From NCBI GenBank assembly GCA_040387375.1, contig JAZKDW010000048.1, positions 16,714 to 80,713 on the forward strand: a stretch of DNA of 64,000 nt, read 5' to 3'. Positions within the stretch are counted from its first letter, which is position 1; each line of letters starts with the position of its first letter. Positions 43,580 through 52,725 of this stretch are shown here, one piece after another. The notes beneath the pieces were generated by a model. The model saw only the letters and a list, made by a program, of their open reading frames with translations, did no database searches and was not told the DNA's origin. Origin of the DNA: JAZKDW01 sp040387375 (GTDB taxonomy: Bacteria > Pseudomonadota > Gammaproteobacteria > Burkholderiales > Burkholderiaceae_D). The translations under genes were made by a program, and so were the position numbers.

Positions 43580-44767
43580 ATGAAAAAATCGTTTATCGCT
43601 TGCGCCGTGCTCGGCGCAATCGCTGGCGCTGCGCATGCTCAATCAAGTGTCACGGTCTACGGTGTCGCTGACATCGGCTACAAGCTCAACAAAGACAACG
43701 GCACTGACGCAAACGCCACCTCTCAAAAAACGTCCGGCATTTCCGACGGCGCGCTTTCCAGCAGCCGCATCGGCTTCCGTGGTACCGAAGACCTGGGCGG
43801 CGGCCTGAAAGCCAACTTCGTCATCGAGCAAGGCATTTCACCCACCAATGACGAACTGTTTGGCGTTCGCGCTTCAGGCGGCGGCCATCAGATCGACGGC
43901 CTGTCCACCTCATCCAACGGCGGTTATTCGAATGGCACCAACCGCCAATCGTGGGTAGGCTTGTCGGGCAATTTCGGCGATGTGCGCCTGGGTTATCAAT
44001 ACACCAACCTGTACGCGGTTGCCGCTCAGGCCGGCCATAACCCGACCTCGGACAGCCTGCGCGGCGCCGAGATTTATCACCAGCACGGTCAATCGGTGGT
44101 TGGCGGCACCCGTGCCAATGGCATCACCTATATCTCGCCGCGCTTCTCCGGCTTCCAGGCAACCGTGCAGTACGGTGCAGGCAGCGCCGGCCGCGAAACA
44201 TCGGAAATGGGCGGCGTCATCAACAACAACAAGCGCGTGGGTCTGCGCTTGAACTACGCCGCAGGTCCGTTCAGCGCAGACGTGGCGCACACCCAGGCAA
44301 AATTCACGACCAACACCTCGGGCCTGGCTACAACGTCAGCATTCGGCGTGGTCGCCGCAGGCGCCCAGAACGTTAACACCGGCGAACGCTCCGGCGACCT
44401 TACACAGGTAGCTGCCAGCTATAACCTGGGTGTTGCGAAGCTGAGCGCTTCGTACAATACCGGCAAGGATGGCGGCACGGCATCCAGCCGGAACAGCTCG
44501 AAATACACGTCGTACCAGGTGGGCGCACGCGTACCAGTCGGTGCATTTGCGCTGGTCGCCAGCTACGGTCAGGCGAAGATCAAGCGTGAAGATACCGGTG
44601 CTGAAACGCTGGCCGACAAGGGTTACCAGCTCGGCCTCCAATACGCGTTGAGCAAGCGTACCACGGCATATGCCTACTACGGCCGCAGCAAGGACAGCGG
44701 TACGTCGCGTTCCAACGCGTTTGCCGAAAGGGAATCGACAGTGGTAGGCCTGGCTCACACGTTCTGA
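43580..44767 (+). CDS. Gram-negative general porin (Porin_4 family)
   Basis: A 395-residue outer-membrane porin of the betaproteobacterial Omp32/OpcP type. The signal peptide is MKKSFIACAVLGAIAGAAHA, and the mature part starts QSSVTVYGVADIGYKLNKDN. Alternating beta strands run throughout (SSSRIGFRGTEDLGGGLKAN, RQSWVGLSGNFGDVRLGYQY) and the C-terminal strand ends VVGLAHTF with the terminal Phe required for Bam recognition. A GGAG site precedes the ATG. A strong terminator follows. Its closeness to the TRAP system and the aromatic operon suggests an outer-membrane entry route for small anions. Confidence 0.95.
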   Translation: MKKSFIACAVLGAIAGAAHAQSSVTVYGVADIGYKLNKDNGTDANATSQKTSGISDGALSSSRIGFRGTEDLGGGLKANFVIEQGISPTNDELFGVRASGGGHQIDGLSTSSNGGYSNGTNRQSWVGLSGNFGDVRLGYQYTNLYAVAAQAGHNPTSDSLRGAEIYHQHGQSVVGGTRANGITYISPRFSGFQATVQYGAGSAGRETSEMGGVINNNKRVGLRLNYAAGPFSADVAHTQAKFTTNTSGLATTSAFGVVAAGAQNVNTGERSGDLTQVAASYNLGVAKLSASYNTGKDGGTASSRNSSKYTSYQVGARVPVGAFALVASYGQAKIKREDTGAETLADKGYQLGLQYALSKRTTAYAYYGRSKDSGTSRSNAFAERESTVVGLAHTF

Positions 44768-44808
44768 CTCTGGTTGGTTTTGCCGTAGAAAATCTCCCAT
44801 CCGGAGAA

Positions 44809-44840
44809 AAGTCGCTCGCGCAAGCTGAGCGGCTTTTTTT
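44809..44840 (+). terminator. Rho-independent terminator of the porin gene
   Basis: AAGTCGCTC (44809-44817) pairs with GAGCGGCTT (44827-44835), including one G-T pair, and is followed by a T run to 44840. It lies 42 nt past the porin stop. Confidence 0.85.
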
Positions 44841-44880
44841 GTGCGGTAACGATCCTCAATCCTGTCACCAGGTCCCTCCG

Positions 44881-44913
44881 TGATCGTGCATGAAATCATC
44901 GGCCTGATCGTGC
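44881..44913 (+). promoter_or_regulatory. Direct repeats upstream of the aromatic operon
   Basis: TGATCGTGC occurs at 44881-44889 and again at 44905-44913, 24 bp apart, about 120 bp before the -35 box of the catabolic promoter. They may be operator half-sites for one of the regulators nearby; this is a guess from position. Confidence 0.3.
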
Positions 44914-45033
44914 GCTGGAGAGCATTCCCGGCAGCGCAGGCATCCTGACGCTGCAGGAGGTAGGAGTGCCGCGAAGGTCGATCTCGATGAAATGTATTAA
45001 CACATGTATTTTGTAAAATCTCGAAGAAAAATG

Positions 45034-45062
45034 TTGACTTCGATATTTCTTAAAACTATAGT
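45034..45062 (+). promoter_or_regulatory. Strong predicted sigma70 promoter of the aromatic-degradation operon
   Basis: TTGACT (45034-45039), a 17-nt spacer and TATAGT (45057-45062) each match consensus at five of six positions with ideal spacing. The start codon of the first gene is 64 nt past the -10 box. AT-rich sequence with two ATGTATT copies (44992 and 45004) lies just upstream and may be a regulator site. Confidence 0.65.
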
Positions 45063-45125
45063 GGAACCCAGTTGTTGTTCATAAATATTGTGTTGAGACG
45101 TAACAGATAAGAGGCTCCATCAAAA

Positions 45126-45911
45126 ATGCTCGCGTCCAGATTTGCAAACAAGGTGGCAGTGGTGACCGGTGCAGCCCAAGGAATTGGCCGCGCGACGGCG
45201 ATGCGGCTGGCGGAGGAGGGCGCCACCGTAGTGGTAGTCGACCGCGCGGACGAAGCATGCCTGGCATTGCAGAAAGAACTGGAAGCGCTTGATCGCAGGG
45301 CTCTGGCCATCGTCGCTGATCTCGAAACGCATGAAGGCGCCCGGCGAGTGATCAGGACGGTGGTCGAACGGTTTGGTGCGATCGATGTGGCGGTCCATAA
45401 CGTCGGTGGGACGATCTGGAACCGGCCGTTCTGGGAATATAGCGACGAGCAGATTGAAAAGGAAATCAATCGCTCGCTATGGCCGACGATATGGTGCTGC
45501 CGTGAGGTGATCCCGGTCATGATGTCGCAAAAATCGGGCGCCATCGTCAATGTCGGATCGGTCGCTACGCGCGGCATCCATCGTGTTCCTTATTCAGCGG
45601 CGAAGGGCGGCGTGCATGCGATGACTGTGTGCATGGCGATGGAACTCGCCGAGCACAATATCCGGGTCAACTGCGTCGCTCCTGGCGGCGTCAATATTCC
45701 CAGCCGTGTCACGCCAAGAAATGCGGAGCCGCTCGATCCGCAGGAACTAGCCTGGCTGAAAGGCACACTGGATCAGACGGTGCGGGATACACCGCAGCAG
45801 CGTTTCGGCGAAGTCGATGAAATCGCCGCCGCCATCTGCTTTCTGGCCGCCGATGAGGCGTCCTACATTACCGGCCAGATACTCACTGTTGCAGGCGGAG
45901 GCATCAGCTGA
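45126..45911 (+). CDS. cis-Diol carboxylate dehydrogenase, BenD/XylL-like SDR
   Basis: A 261-residue short-chain dehydrogenase. NAD-binding VTGAAQGIGRA (residues 13-23), HNVGG (91-95) and the catalytic set Ser145, Tyr156 and Lys160 (VNVGSVATRG, VPYSAAKGG) are present. The stretch HNVGGTIWNRPFWEY and SLWPTIWCCREVIP closely resembles BenD (1,6-dihydroxycyclohexa-2,4-diene-1-carboxylate dehydrogenase). BenD oxidises the diol from benzoate or toluate and releases CO2 to give a catechol. Relatives with the same pattern act on p-cumate diol. It is the first gene of the operon, followed 71 nt later by the oxygenase large subunit. Confidence 0.9.
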   Translation: MLASRFANKVAVVTGAAQGIGRATAMRLAEEGATVVVVDRADEACLALQKELEALDRRALAIVADLETHEGARRVIRTVVERFGAIDVAVHNVGGTIWNRPFWEYSDEQIEKEINRSLWPTIWCCREVIPVMMSQKSGAIVNVGSVATRGIHRVPYSAAKGGVHAMTVCMAMELAEHNIRVNCVAPGGVNIPSRVTPRNAEPLDPQELAWLKGTLDQTVRDTPQQRFGEVDEIAAAICFLAADEASYITGQILTVAGGGIS

Positions 45912-45982
45912 TATTTCCTGATTTTTCGTAGCACGCGTTAAACATAAACCCAATTTCATCGGGTAATAAAAAGGGCAATCCC

Positions 45983-47173
45983 ATGGAGACTCAACAAAAT
46001 GGCTGGCAGCCTATTTCCTGGCCTGCCAGGTTCAATCATGTTCCCAAAGAAGTGTTCGTGCGGTCTGATGTCTACGACGAAGAAATCAAACGCATATTTT
46101 ATGGCCCGGCCTGGCATGTAATCGGTCACGGCGGCGAAATTCCGAACAACGGCGATTTCAAGACTTTCTCGATGGCCGGTACGCCGTTGATCATGTCGCG
46201 TGATGAGAATGGCCAGATCCAGGTGTTCTACAACTCCTGTTCGCACCGCGGCAATCAGCTCGAGACCGCCACCTGCGGCAACAAGCTTGAATTCGAGTGC
46301 CCGTATCACCGCTGGCTGTTCGACTCCAAGGGTGAGCTGATCGGTTGTCCATCGAAGGACGAGGATTACGAACCCGGATTTTCACGCAGCCAATATCCAT
46401 TGCAAAAGCCGCGCCTGGAAGTATTTCACGGCCTGGTATTTGTCAGCTTCAATCCCGATACGGTGCCGCTGGATGACTACCTGGGCGAGGCCGGTCCACG
46501 CCTGGCCAACATGCTCGGCGATGGCCGCATCCGTCTGCTGGGGTATCAGAAAGTGGTCTACAAGACCAACTGGAAGGCGTTCAACGACAACGATGCCTAC
46601 CATGCGCCTCTGCTGCATACCGCCTTCCGCATGATGAACTGGCAGGGCGGCAAAGGCAGTTCGTTCGCGACGCCGAAGTTTGGCCATTGGGGGATGACCG
46701 CCGAGCTGGCGCTGCCGAAAAGCAAAGGCACGCTGAAGGATCCGTCGATCATTGAATTCAAGGGCGGCGACCTGAAGCAGGGTTCGCGCCTGATCAACAT
46801 CTTCCCGACCTTTTCGGCGACGCGGCACATCGACACCATCAATCTGCGTTTCGCAAGCCCGCGCGGGGTCGATCGAACCGAAGTCCATTACGCGTATTTC
46901 TATCATGAAGATGACTCGGAAGAGATGGTACGTCATCGTCTGCGCCAGTCATCCAATCTGCTCGGCCCATCGGGAATGATCAGCGCCGAGGATGCGTCGG
47001 TATTCCATCGCATTCATATCGGCAGCAATACGCCGGGCACGGCGGTGTTCCAGAAAGGCGTGAGGGATTTGAACGGCCTGACTTTCGAGTTCAACCAGAA
47101 TGATGAGTCCTTCAATTTGCCGCGCTGGGAATATTACCGTGAACTGATGGGTTACAAGAGGGAGGCGAAATGA
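45983..47173 (+). CDS. Rieske non-heme iron ring-hydroxylating oxygenase, large (alpha) subunit
   Basis: A 396-residue oxygenase alpha subunit. The Rieske cluster ligands are Cys86-Ser-His88 and Cys106-Pro-Tyr-His109. The mononuclear iron site shows bridging Asp204, His207 and His212 (NDNDAYHAPLLH), with Asp337 (SAEDASVFH) as the likely third ligand. The protein is shorter than BenA or NahAc (about 450). With its BenD-like partner it should dihydroxylate an aromatic carboxylate, but sequence alone does not say which. Its stop overlaps the beta-subunit start by 4 nt (ATGA). A second copy of the electron-transfer genes lies 5 kb downstream in the same operon. Confidence 0.92.
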   Translation: METQQNGWQPISWPARFNHVPKEVFVRSDVYDEEIKRIFYGPAWHVIGHGGEIPNNGDFKTFSMAGTPLIMSRDENGQIQVFYNSCSHRGNQLETATCGNKLEFECPYHRWLFDSKGELIGCPSKDEDYEPGFSRSQYPLQKPRLEVFHGLVFVSFNPDTVPLDDYLGEAGPRLANMLGDGRIRLLGYQKVVYKTNWKAFNDNDAYHAPLLHTAFRMMNWQGGKGSSFATPKFGHWGMTAELALPKSKGTLKDPSIIEFKGGDLKQGSRLINIFPTFSATRHIDTINLRFASPRGVDRTEVHYAYFYHEDDSEEMVRHRLRQSSNLLGPSGMISAEDASVFHRIHIGSNTPGTAVFQKGVRDLNGLTFEFNQNDESFNLPRWEYYRELMGYKREAK

Positions 47174-47664
47174 GCGGGGTAGCCGGTGAAGTGCTGAGCC
47201 AGATCGAGGAATTGCAACTGCGTTACATATCAGCGCTGGACAAAAAAGACATGAAAGGCTGGCTGGGCACATTCAGCGAAGCCGCCGAAGCTTCCTACCT
47301 GTGCGTGACAGCCGACAGCGTGGATGCAAAGCTGCCGCTGGCGCTGATCATGGACGACTGCCGCGGACGTCTCGAGGACCGCGTCATGTTCATCACAAAA
47401 ATGTGGGCCGGGACTTTCCAGGACTACCGTACCCGGCATTTCGTGCAGCGTATCGCTTGCATCGAGGCCGGTCCTGACCTGTATGAAGTCGAGAGCAATT
47501 TCATGATTGCGATTACGCCGTCCGACACCGGACATGCCGAGCTTTTTTCAACCGGCGTGTATGTCGACCAGGTAAAAATCGATGGCAGCGGCGCGCGTTA
47601 TCTGTCGAAAAAAGTAATTACCGATGTATCCGTGCTGCCGCGATACATGGTGTACCCGCTCTGA
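47170..47664 (+). CDS. Ring-hydroxylating oxygenase, small (beta) subunit
   Basis: A 164-residue beta subunit of the NTF2-like (SnoaL/BenB) fold. The family pattern is LQLRYISALDKKDMKGWLGT at the start, RLEDRVMFITKMWAGTFQDY and RTRHFVQRIACIEAG in the middle, and a short hydrophobic C-terminus. It has a structural role in the alpha3beta3 hexamer. It is translationally coupled to the large subunit; the next gene begins 70 nt later. Confidence 0.93.
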   Translation: MSGVAGEVLSQIEELQLRYISALDKKDMKGWLGTFSEAAEASYLCVTADSVDAKLPLALIMDDCRGRLEDRVMFITKMWAGTFQDYRTRHFVQRIACIEAGPDLYEVESNFMIAITPSDTGHAELFSTGVYVDQVKIDGSGARYLSKKVITDVSVLPRYMVYPL

Positions 47665-47734
47665 CAAGCAGCCCGCTGCGGCAGGGTCGCTCAGTCAACC
47701 AAAAAAGCACAATAAATTCACACAGGAGATCACA

Positions 47735-48904
47735 ATGAAAAAACTCACCCTCGCATCCGCCATCGCCGCAATCGGCTTCAGCATGTTGGCCGGCGCCGCA
47801 TCGGCCGAAATCAAGATCGGATTCAGCGGCGTTCTGTCTGGCCCGCAAGCCTTGCTGGGGCAGGACCAGATCGACGGCTTCATGCTCGGGCTTGAAATGC
47901 GCGGCGGGAAATTCGCCGGCCAGCCGGTCACCGTGCTGAAGGAAGACGATCAGACCAAGGCGGAACTCGGATTGCAAATCATCCGCAAATTCATTGAGCG
48001 CGACAAGGTTGATGCACTGATCGGACTGGGCTTTACCCATGTGATGCTAGCCAATGCAAAGCAGATCGGCGAGTCCGGCGTGGTTGCGATTTCCACCCAG
48101 GGCGGGCCGACCAAGATGGCCGGTGACGGCTGCCTGGCAAATATCTTCTATGTGACGCAGCCGAATGCAATGAGCGCCGAGGCGATGGGCAAATTCATGA
48201 TGAGCAAGGGCCACCGCAAAGCCTATGTGATGACCTCCAACTATCAGGGCGGAAAAGACGCGATTGCCGACTTCAAGCGCGGCTACACGGTCCCGGTCAA
48301 CGAAGTTTATACAACGCTGAACCAGTCCGATTTTTCGGCCGAGATCGCGCAGTTGCAGGCAGCCAATCCTGATTCGATCTTCGTGTTCTACTCGGGCGGC
48401 ATGGGCATCAACTTCATCAAGCAATTGAGCCAGGCGGGATTGATGGGCAAGCTGCCGTTGTACACCTACGCGACGGTCGATGGCACTTCGCTGCCGGCGT
48501 TGCGCAGCGCGGCGGAAGGTGTTTACGCATCGACGATCTGGGATGCGTCCAGCAATACTCCGGAAAACAAGAAATTCGTCGCCGCATTCGAAGCGAAATA
48601 CAAACGTACGCCGAGCTTCTTCTCGGCCTTCGGTTACGACGCCGCGAACCTGCTGGATGAGGCGCTGAAGAAAGTCAACGGCAAGACCAGCGACAAGAAG
48701 GCCTTCGTCGCCGCGGTCAAGGCCGCCGGCAAGGATTTCAAGTCGGTGCGCGGTAACTTCCGCTTCGGTAACAACAACATGCCCATCCAGGATTACCACG
48801 TGTACCAAGTCGTCAAGAAAGGCGACGGCCAGGAATTCAAGCTGGCGGCGACACCTCTGGCAAGCTATCAGGATCCGTTCGCGGCTTCCTGCCCATTGAA
48901 ATAA
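47735..48904 (+). CDS. Liv-type ABC substrate-binding protein (system 2, in the aromatic operon)
   Basis: A 389-residue Peripla_BP_6 protein with a clear signal peptide (LASAIAAIGFSMLAGAASA). The mature start is EIKIGFSGVLSGPQALLGQD, and the motif VVAISTQGGPTKMAGDGCLA lines the ligand cleft. Its Cys pair (GDGC, and SCPLK at the C-terminus) might form a disulfide. A CAGGAGA ribosome site precedes the ATG. Position between the oxygenase and its electron-transfer genes suggests the ligand is the aromatic acid substrate. Known members bind 4-hydroxybenzoate, phthalate or similar acids. Confidence 0.92.
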   Translation: MKKLTLASAIAAIGFSMLAGAASAEIKIGFSGVLSGPQALLGQDQIDGFMLGLEMRGGKFAGQPVTVLKEDDQTKAELGLQIIRKFIERDKVDALIGLGFTHVMLANAKQIGESGVVAISTQGGPTKMAGDGCLANIFYVTQPNAMSAEAMGKFMMSKGHRKAYVMTSNYQGGKDAIADFKRGYTVPVNEVYTTLNQSDFSAEIAQLQAANPDSIFVFYSGGMGINFIKQLSQAGLMGKLPLYTYATVDGTSLPALRSAAEGVYASTIWDASSNTPENKKFVAAFEAKYKRTPSFFSAFGYDAANLLDEALKKVNGKTSDKKAFVAAVKAAGKDFKSVRGNFRFGNNNMPIQDYHVYQVVKKGDGQEFKLAATPLASYQDPFAASCPLK

Positions 48905-48916
48905 AAAGCGCCGGCC

Positions 48917-49825
48917 ATGACCCTCGCTCTCGCTTTGGTGTTGAACGGACTCCAGTACGGCGTATTGCTGTTCCTGCTGGCTTCCGGTCTGACGCTGGTT
49001 TTCGGCATCATGCGTTTCGTCAATCTGGCGCATGGGTCCTTTTACATGATCGGGGCATATGCCGGCGCCGCCACCTACAACCATACCGGTTCATTCGCTC
49101 TTGGCGTATTGGCCGGTACGGCGGCGGGAGCGCTGCTTGCGCTGCTGCTGGAACGAACAATGATCTCCAAGCTGTACCAGCGCGACCACCTCGACCATGT
49201 GCTGGTCACGTTCGGCATGGTGATGTTCTTCAATGAGGCGGTGCAACTTGTGTGGGGGCCGCAATCGTATTTTGTCTCGGTGCCGCAATTCCTGGCCGGA
49301 TCGGTCACCATCTGGGGTTTCAGTTATGCCACGTACCGGTTTGCGATCATCGGCGTCGGCTTGCTGGTCGCGCTCGGCTGTTACCTGCTGATGCACAAGA
49401 CCCGCTTCGGCATGCAGATACGGGCGGGAGCAAGCAATCCGGCCATCGTCAGCGTCATGGGCGTCAATATCGGCTTTCTGAATGCGTTCCTCTTCGCGGT
49501 TGGCGCGGCGCTGGCCGGCCTCGCCGGCGCTGTCGCAGGTCCCATCCTGTCGGTTGAATCCGGAATGGGGGACCCGGTGCTAATCATTACCCTTGTGGTG
49601 ATCGTCATTGGCGGCATCGGTTCGGTGCGGGGCGCCTTTTTCGCGGCGCTGCTGGTTGGCATGGTAGATACGCTGGGCCGCGCCTATTTCCCGGTTTTGC
49701 TGCGCGAATTCGCGAACAACGACGTGGCCGGCGCCGCGGGTCCGGCATTGGCATCCATGTCGGTTTATATCCTGATGGCCGTGGTTCTCATCCTGCGCCC
49801 ACAAGGTCTGTTTGTACGAAAGTAG
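48917..49825 (+). CDS. Liv-type ABC permease LivH (system 2)
   Basis: A 302-residue LivH-class permease with LASGLTLVFGIMRFVNLAHG near the N-terminus and VIVIGGIGSVRGAFFAALLV late. It starts 12 nt after the binding-protein stop and lies 3 nt before livM. It is clearly distinct from the system 1 permease at 30066. It should form the channel with LivM for the aromatic substrate. Confidence 0.94.
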   Translation: MTLALALVLNGLQYGVLLFLLASGLTLVFGIMRFVNLAHGSFYMIGAYAGAATYNHTGSFALGVLAGTAAGALLALLLERTMISKLYQRDHLDHVLVTFGMVMFFNEAVQLVWGPQSYFVSVPQFLAGSVTIWGFSYATYRFAIIGVGLLVALGCYLLMHKTRFGMQIRAGASNPAIVSVMGVNIGFLNAFLFAVGAALAGLAGAVAGPILSVESGMGDPVLIITLVVIVIGGIGSVRGAFFAALLVGMVDTLGRAYFPVLLREFANNDVAGAAGPALASMSVYILMAVVLILRPQGLFVRK

Positions 49826-49828
49826 GGA

Positions 49829-50842
49829 ATGATGCCTAAAATCTCCGACTTGCGGGTCAGCACGATCGTCGCGCTTGCGTTATTTACAGCGCTGGCCGTT
49901 TTGCCGCTCTTCGCCGTATCGTTCGACCAGGGGTATCTGATACCGCTGGTCGCGCGCATGATCATTTTTGCGATTGCAACCAGCGCGCTCAATTTGGCGC
50001 TGGGATTCGGCGGCATGCTCAGTTTTGGCCATGCCTTGTTTTTCGGTCTTGGCGCCTACTCTGTCGGCCTGCCCGCCCATTTCGGCATCGAAAACGGTTT
50101 GCTGCAACTTGCCATCTGCATCGGGGTGACTGCAACCGCGGGGTTTCTTACGGGTGCGCTTAGCCTGCGTACCAGCGGCTTTGCTTTCATCATGATCACG
50201 CTGGCCTTTGCGCAAATGGGCTATTTCCTGTTCGTCAGCCTCAAGCAATTCGGAGGCGATGACGGACTGGTTATCCAGAACACCAGCCGCTTTGGGTCAC
50301 TCGACCTGGGCAAACCGATTACTGCCTACTTCACGGCGCTGCTGGTGCTGATAATGATGACCTGGTGGATCAGCAAGTTGCGCGTTGCGCCGTTCGGTAT
50401 GGCACTGCGCGCATCGCAGCAGAACAGCCGGCGCGTCAATGCGCTGGGCCTGAAGGCAAGTTCTTACCAGCTGGCCGCGTACGTGATTTCAGCGGCGATC
50501 ACCGGAGTCGCGGGCTTCCTGAGCGCGAACCTGAATGCCTTTGCGACGCCGCGGATTTTTTCATGGCATATATCCGGCGAAATGGTTCTAATGCTGGTGC
50601 TCGGTGGCATGGGCACGGTTTTCGGGCCGGTGCTCGGCGCGATTGCCTATCTTGGCCTGGAAGAGATCCTGCGCGCGTACATGCAACACTGGATGATGGT
50701 TTTTGCGCCGATCATCGTGCTGGTTGCCTTCATCAGCAAGGGCGGTTTTGTGGCGCTGCTGGAGCGCCTCGATCAGCCGCGAAAGAAGAGGGACATTGCC
50801 GCAACGCCGCTGAAGCCGGGATCTGCTGGAGAACTGCCATGA
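49829..50842 (+). CDS. Liv-type ABC permease LivM (system 2)
   Basis: A 337-residue LivM-class permease with the core LNLALGFGGMLSFGHALFFG, LSLRTSGFAFIMITLAFAQM and VLMLVLGGMGTVFGPVLGAI, and a short charged tail (QPRKKRDIAATPLK). It has the normal family length, without the extra C-terminal helices of system 1. Its stop overlaps the livG start by 4 nt. Confidence 0.94.
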   Translation: MMPKISDLRVSTIVALALFTALAVLPLFAVSFDQGYLIPLVARMIIFAIATSALNLALGFGGMLSFGHALFFGLGAYSVGLPAHFGIENGLLQLAICIGVTATAGFLTGALSLRTSGFAFIMITLAFAQMGYFLFVSLKQFGGDDGLVIQNTSRFGSLDLGKPITAYFTALLVLIMMTWWISKLRVAPFGMALRASQQNSRRVNALGLKASSYQLAAYVISAAITGVAGFLSANLNAFATPRIFSWHISGEMVLMLVLGGMGTVFGPVLGAIAYLGLEEILRAYMQHWMMVFAPIIVLVAFISKGGFVALLERLDQPRKKRDIAATPLKPGSAGELP

Positions 50843-51588
50843 CATCCCTGCTGCGCACCGAAAACCTGGTAAAACGCTACGGCGGACTGACCGTCACCGA
50901 TGGTGTGTCCCTCGATATACGCAAAGGCGAGCTGCACGCGATCATCGGTCCGAATGGCGCGGGCAAGACTACGCTAATCAACCAGCTATCCGGCGAGCTG
51001 TCGCCCGACTCCGGCGCAATCTGGTTTGGCGATCGCGAAGTCACTGCCATACCGATCAGCGGCCGCGCCCGCAACGGTCTGCTGCGGTCTTACCAGATCA
51101 CCTCGATTTTCGATGCGTTTACCGTGCTCGAAAATGCCGTTGTTGCGGCGATGGGCACGCAGGAACATGCATTCCATTTCTGGAAGCCGATGCTGAAACG
51201 GACCGGCATCGTAAACGCCGCGCAAGAGGCGCTCGCCGCCACCGGCATGAGCAGCCTGGGCGGCACGATTGCGGGCGACCTCGGTTATGGCGAACGCCGG
51301 CAGCTCGAACTGGCGATGGCGCTGGCGGCGAAACCCGAGGTATTGCTGCTCGATGAGCCGATGGCGGGAATGAGTCCGCAGGAGTCCGCGGTTGTGGTGA
51401 AGTTGCTGCAGTCGCTGAAAGGACGCTATACGATCGTGCTGATCGAGCATGACATGGACGCGGTCTTCTCGCTCGCCGATCGCATCAGCGTGCTGGTCTA
51501 CGGACGCCTGATCGCCACCGGCACGCCAGACGAATTGCGCAACGATGCCGAGGTGCGCGCAAGCTATCTTGGCGACGAGGCGATCTGA
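50839..51588 (+). CDS. Liv-type ABC ATPase LivG (system 2)
   Basis: A 249-residue ATPase with Walker A GPNGAGKTT (about residue 39), Q-loop LRSYQITSIF, the degenerate LivG signature LGYGERRQLELAMAL, Walker B VLLLDEPMAGMS and H-loop IEHDM. The ATG at 50839 overlaps livM; the longer ORF from 50365 is spurious. It lies 16 nt before livF. Confidence 0.95.
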   Translation: MTSLLRTENLVKRYGGLTVTDGVSLDIRKGELHAIIGPNGAGKTTLINQLSGELSPDSGAIWFGDREVTAIPISGRARNGLLRSYQITSIFDAFTVLENAVVAAMGTQEHAFHFWKPMLKRTGIVNAAQEALAATGMSSLGGTIAGDLGYGERRQLELAMALAAKPEVLLLDEPMAGMSPQESAVVVKLLQSLKGRYTIVLIEHDMDAVFSLADRISVLVYGRLIATGTPDELRNDAEVRASYLGDEAI

Positions 51589-51604
51589 TGGGCGGGAAAA
51601 AATC

Positions 51605-52315
51605 ATGAATCCAATTCTTTCAATTCGGGGCTTGCAGGCTTCATATGGACGTGCGCAGGCACTGTTCGATATTTCAATGGACGTGCATCGCGGAGAAGTC
51701 GTCACACTGTTGGGACGCAACGGGATGGGACGTTCGACCACGATCAAATGCATGTTCGGCATGCTGCCGCTTGGTGGCGGCACCATCCATGCGTCCGGAA
51801 AATCAATAGGCATGCTTCCTTCGCACGTGATTGCGCGCCACGGACTGGCGCTGGTGCCGGAAGGGCGGCAGGTTTTCCCGACGCTATCGGTGGAGGAAAA
51901 CCTGATTGCGACCGCGCGCTGCGCGCCGGGCGTAAATACGCCGTGGACCCTGAAGCGTATCTACGATTTTTTTCCGGCGCTGCAGGAGCGCCGCAACAAT
52001 CTTGGTTCCGAGCTTTCCGGCGGCGAACAGCAGATGCTGGCGATCGGCCGCGCATTGATGACAAATCCGCAGCTGCTGGTGCTGGACGAGGCGACCGAAG
52101 GATTGGCGCCGCTGATACGCGCCGAGATCTGGCGCGTGCTGGCAGTCCTGAAATCCGAGGGGTTGTCGCTGATCGTGGTCGACAAGAATATCAAGGCCCT
52201 GCTCGAACTCGCCGACCGTCATTATGTGCTGGAAAAGGGACGCGTTGTGTGGGATGGAACCTCGACCGACTTGAGATCCGAGCAGGGCATCATTCACCAG
52301 TATCTGGGCATCTGA
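51605..52315 (+). CDS. Liv-type ABC ATPase LivF (system 2), Walker A Lys replaced by Arg
   Basis: A 236-residue ATPase with canonical signature LSGGEQQMLAIGRAL and Walker B LLVLDEATEGLAP. Walker A reads GRNGMGRSTT (Lys to Arg), like the system 1 LivF. The H-loop position is VVDKN, so no His. The last codon abuts an ATG in the Rieske ferredoxin frame (TGATG at 52313). Start 51605 is set by the conserved N-terminus ILSIRGLQASYG. Confidence 0.93.
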   Translation: MNPILSIRGLQASYGRAQALFDISMDVHRGEVVTLLGRNGMGRSTTIKCMFGMLPLGGGTIHASGKSIGMLPSHVIARHGLALVPEGRQVFPTLSVEENLIATARCAPGVNTPWTLKRIYDFFPALQERRNNLGSELSGGEQQMLAIGRALMTNPQLLVLDEATEGLAPLIRAEIWRVLAVLKSEGLSLIVVDKNIKALLELADRHYVLEKGRVVWDGTSTDLRSEQGIIHQYLGI

Positions 52316-52368
52316 TGCTGGACCAGCTCGCGCAAACATTTTCAGAACGAACCGATGGCAGGATTACG

Positions 52369-52689
52369 TTGACTACTCTAGTAAAACTTTGCAGGACATC
52401 CGAAGTGGAAGAGGGAGCGCCGGTAGCCGTGTATCCGGACGAGTTTCCGCCGCTCGCCGTCTACAGGATAGGGCAGGATTTTTTCGTGACGAACAATACC
52501 TGTACGCATGGCGAGGCGACGCTGACCGATGGCTATCAGGAAGGCAATGTGATCGCCTGTCCTCTGCATGGCGGTTCATTCGATATTATTACCGGCAGGC
52601 CGGTCTCGTTACCGTGCCGGCTTGCTCTGCAATGCCATCAGGTGACGGTTGAGGACAACTCCATATGCATCGCGCTGCCAAACGCATGA
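52369..52689 (+). CDS. Rieske [2Fe-2S] ferredoxin of the oxygenase (BphA3-like)
   Basis: A 106-residue Rieske ferredoxin starting at a TTG with a GGCAGGA site 5 nt upstream. This gives the normal family length and the usual short N-terminus. An ATG at 52315 overlapping the livF stop would add 18 residues and is the alternative. Cluster ligands are in NNTCTHGEATLTD (Cys-Thr-His) and IACPLHGGSFDI (Cys-Pro-Leu-His). It should pass electrons from the reductase to the oxygenase large subunit. Toluene/biphenyl and p-cumate type oxygenases use such a separate ferredoxin, while benzoate oxygenases do not. Confidence 0.9.
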   Translation: MTTLVKLCRTSEVEEGAPVAVYPDEFPPLAVYRIGQDFFVTNNTCTHGEATLTDGYQEGNVIACPLHGGSFDIITGRPVSLPCRLALQCHQVTVEDNSICIALPNA

Positions 52690-52725
52690 TCGGCGCCCGC
52701 GAGCGTCAGGCGGGCGGATGGCGCG

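Noticed and set aside
48047..49084. A 345-codon minus-strand open frame
   Set aside because: It is antisense to the binding protein and LivH genes, which have clear motifs and ribosome sites.
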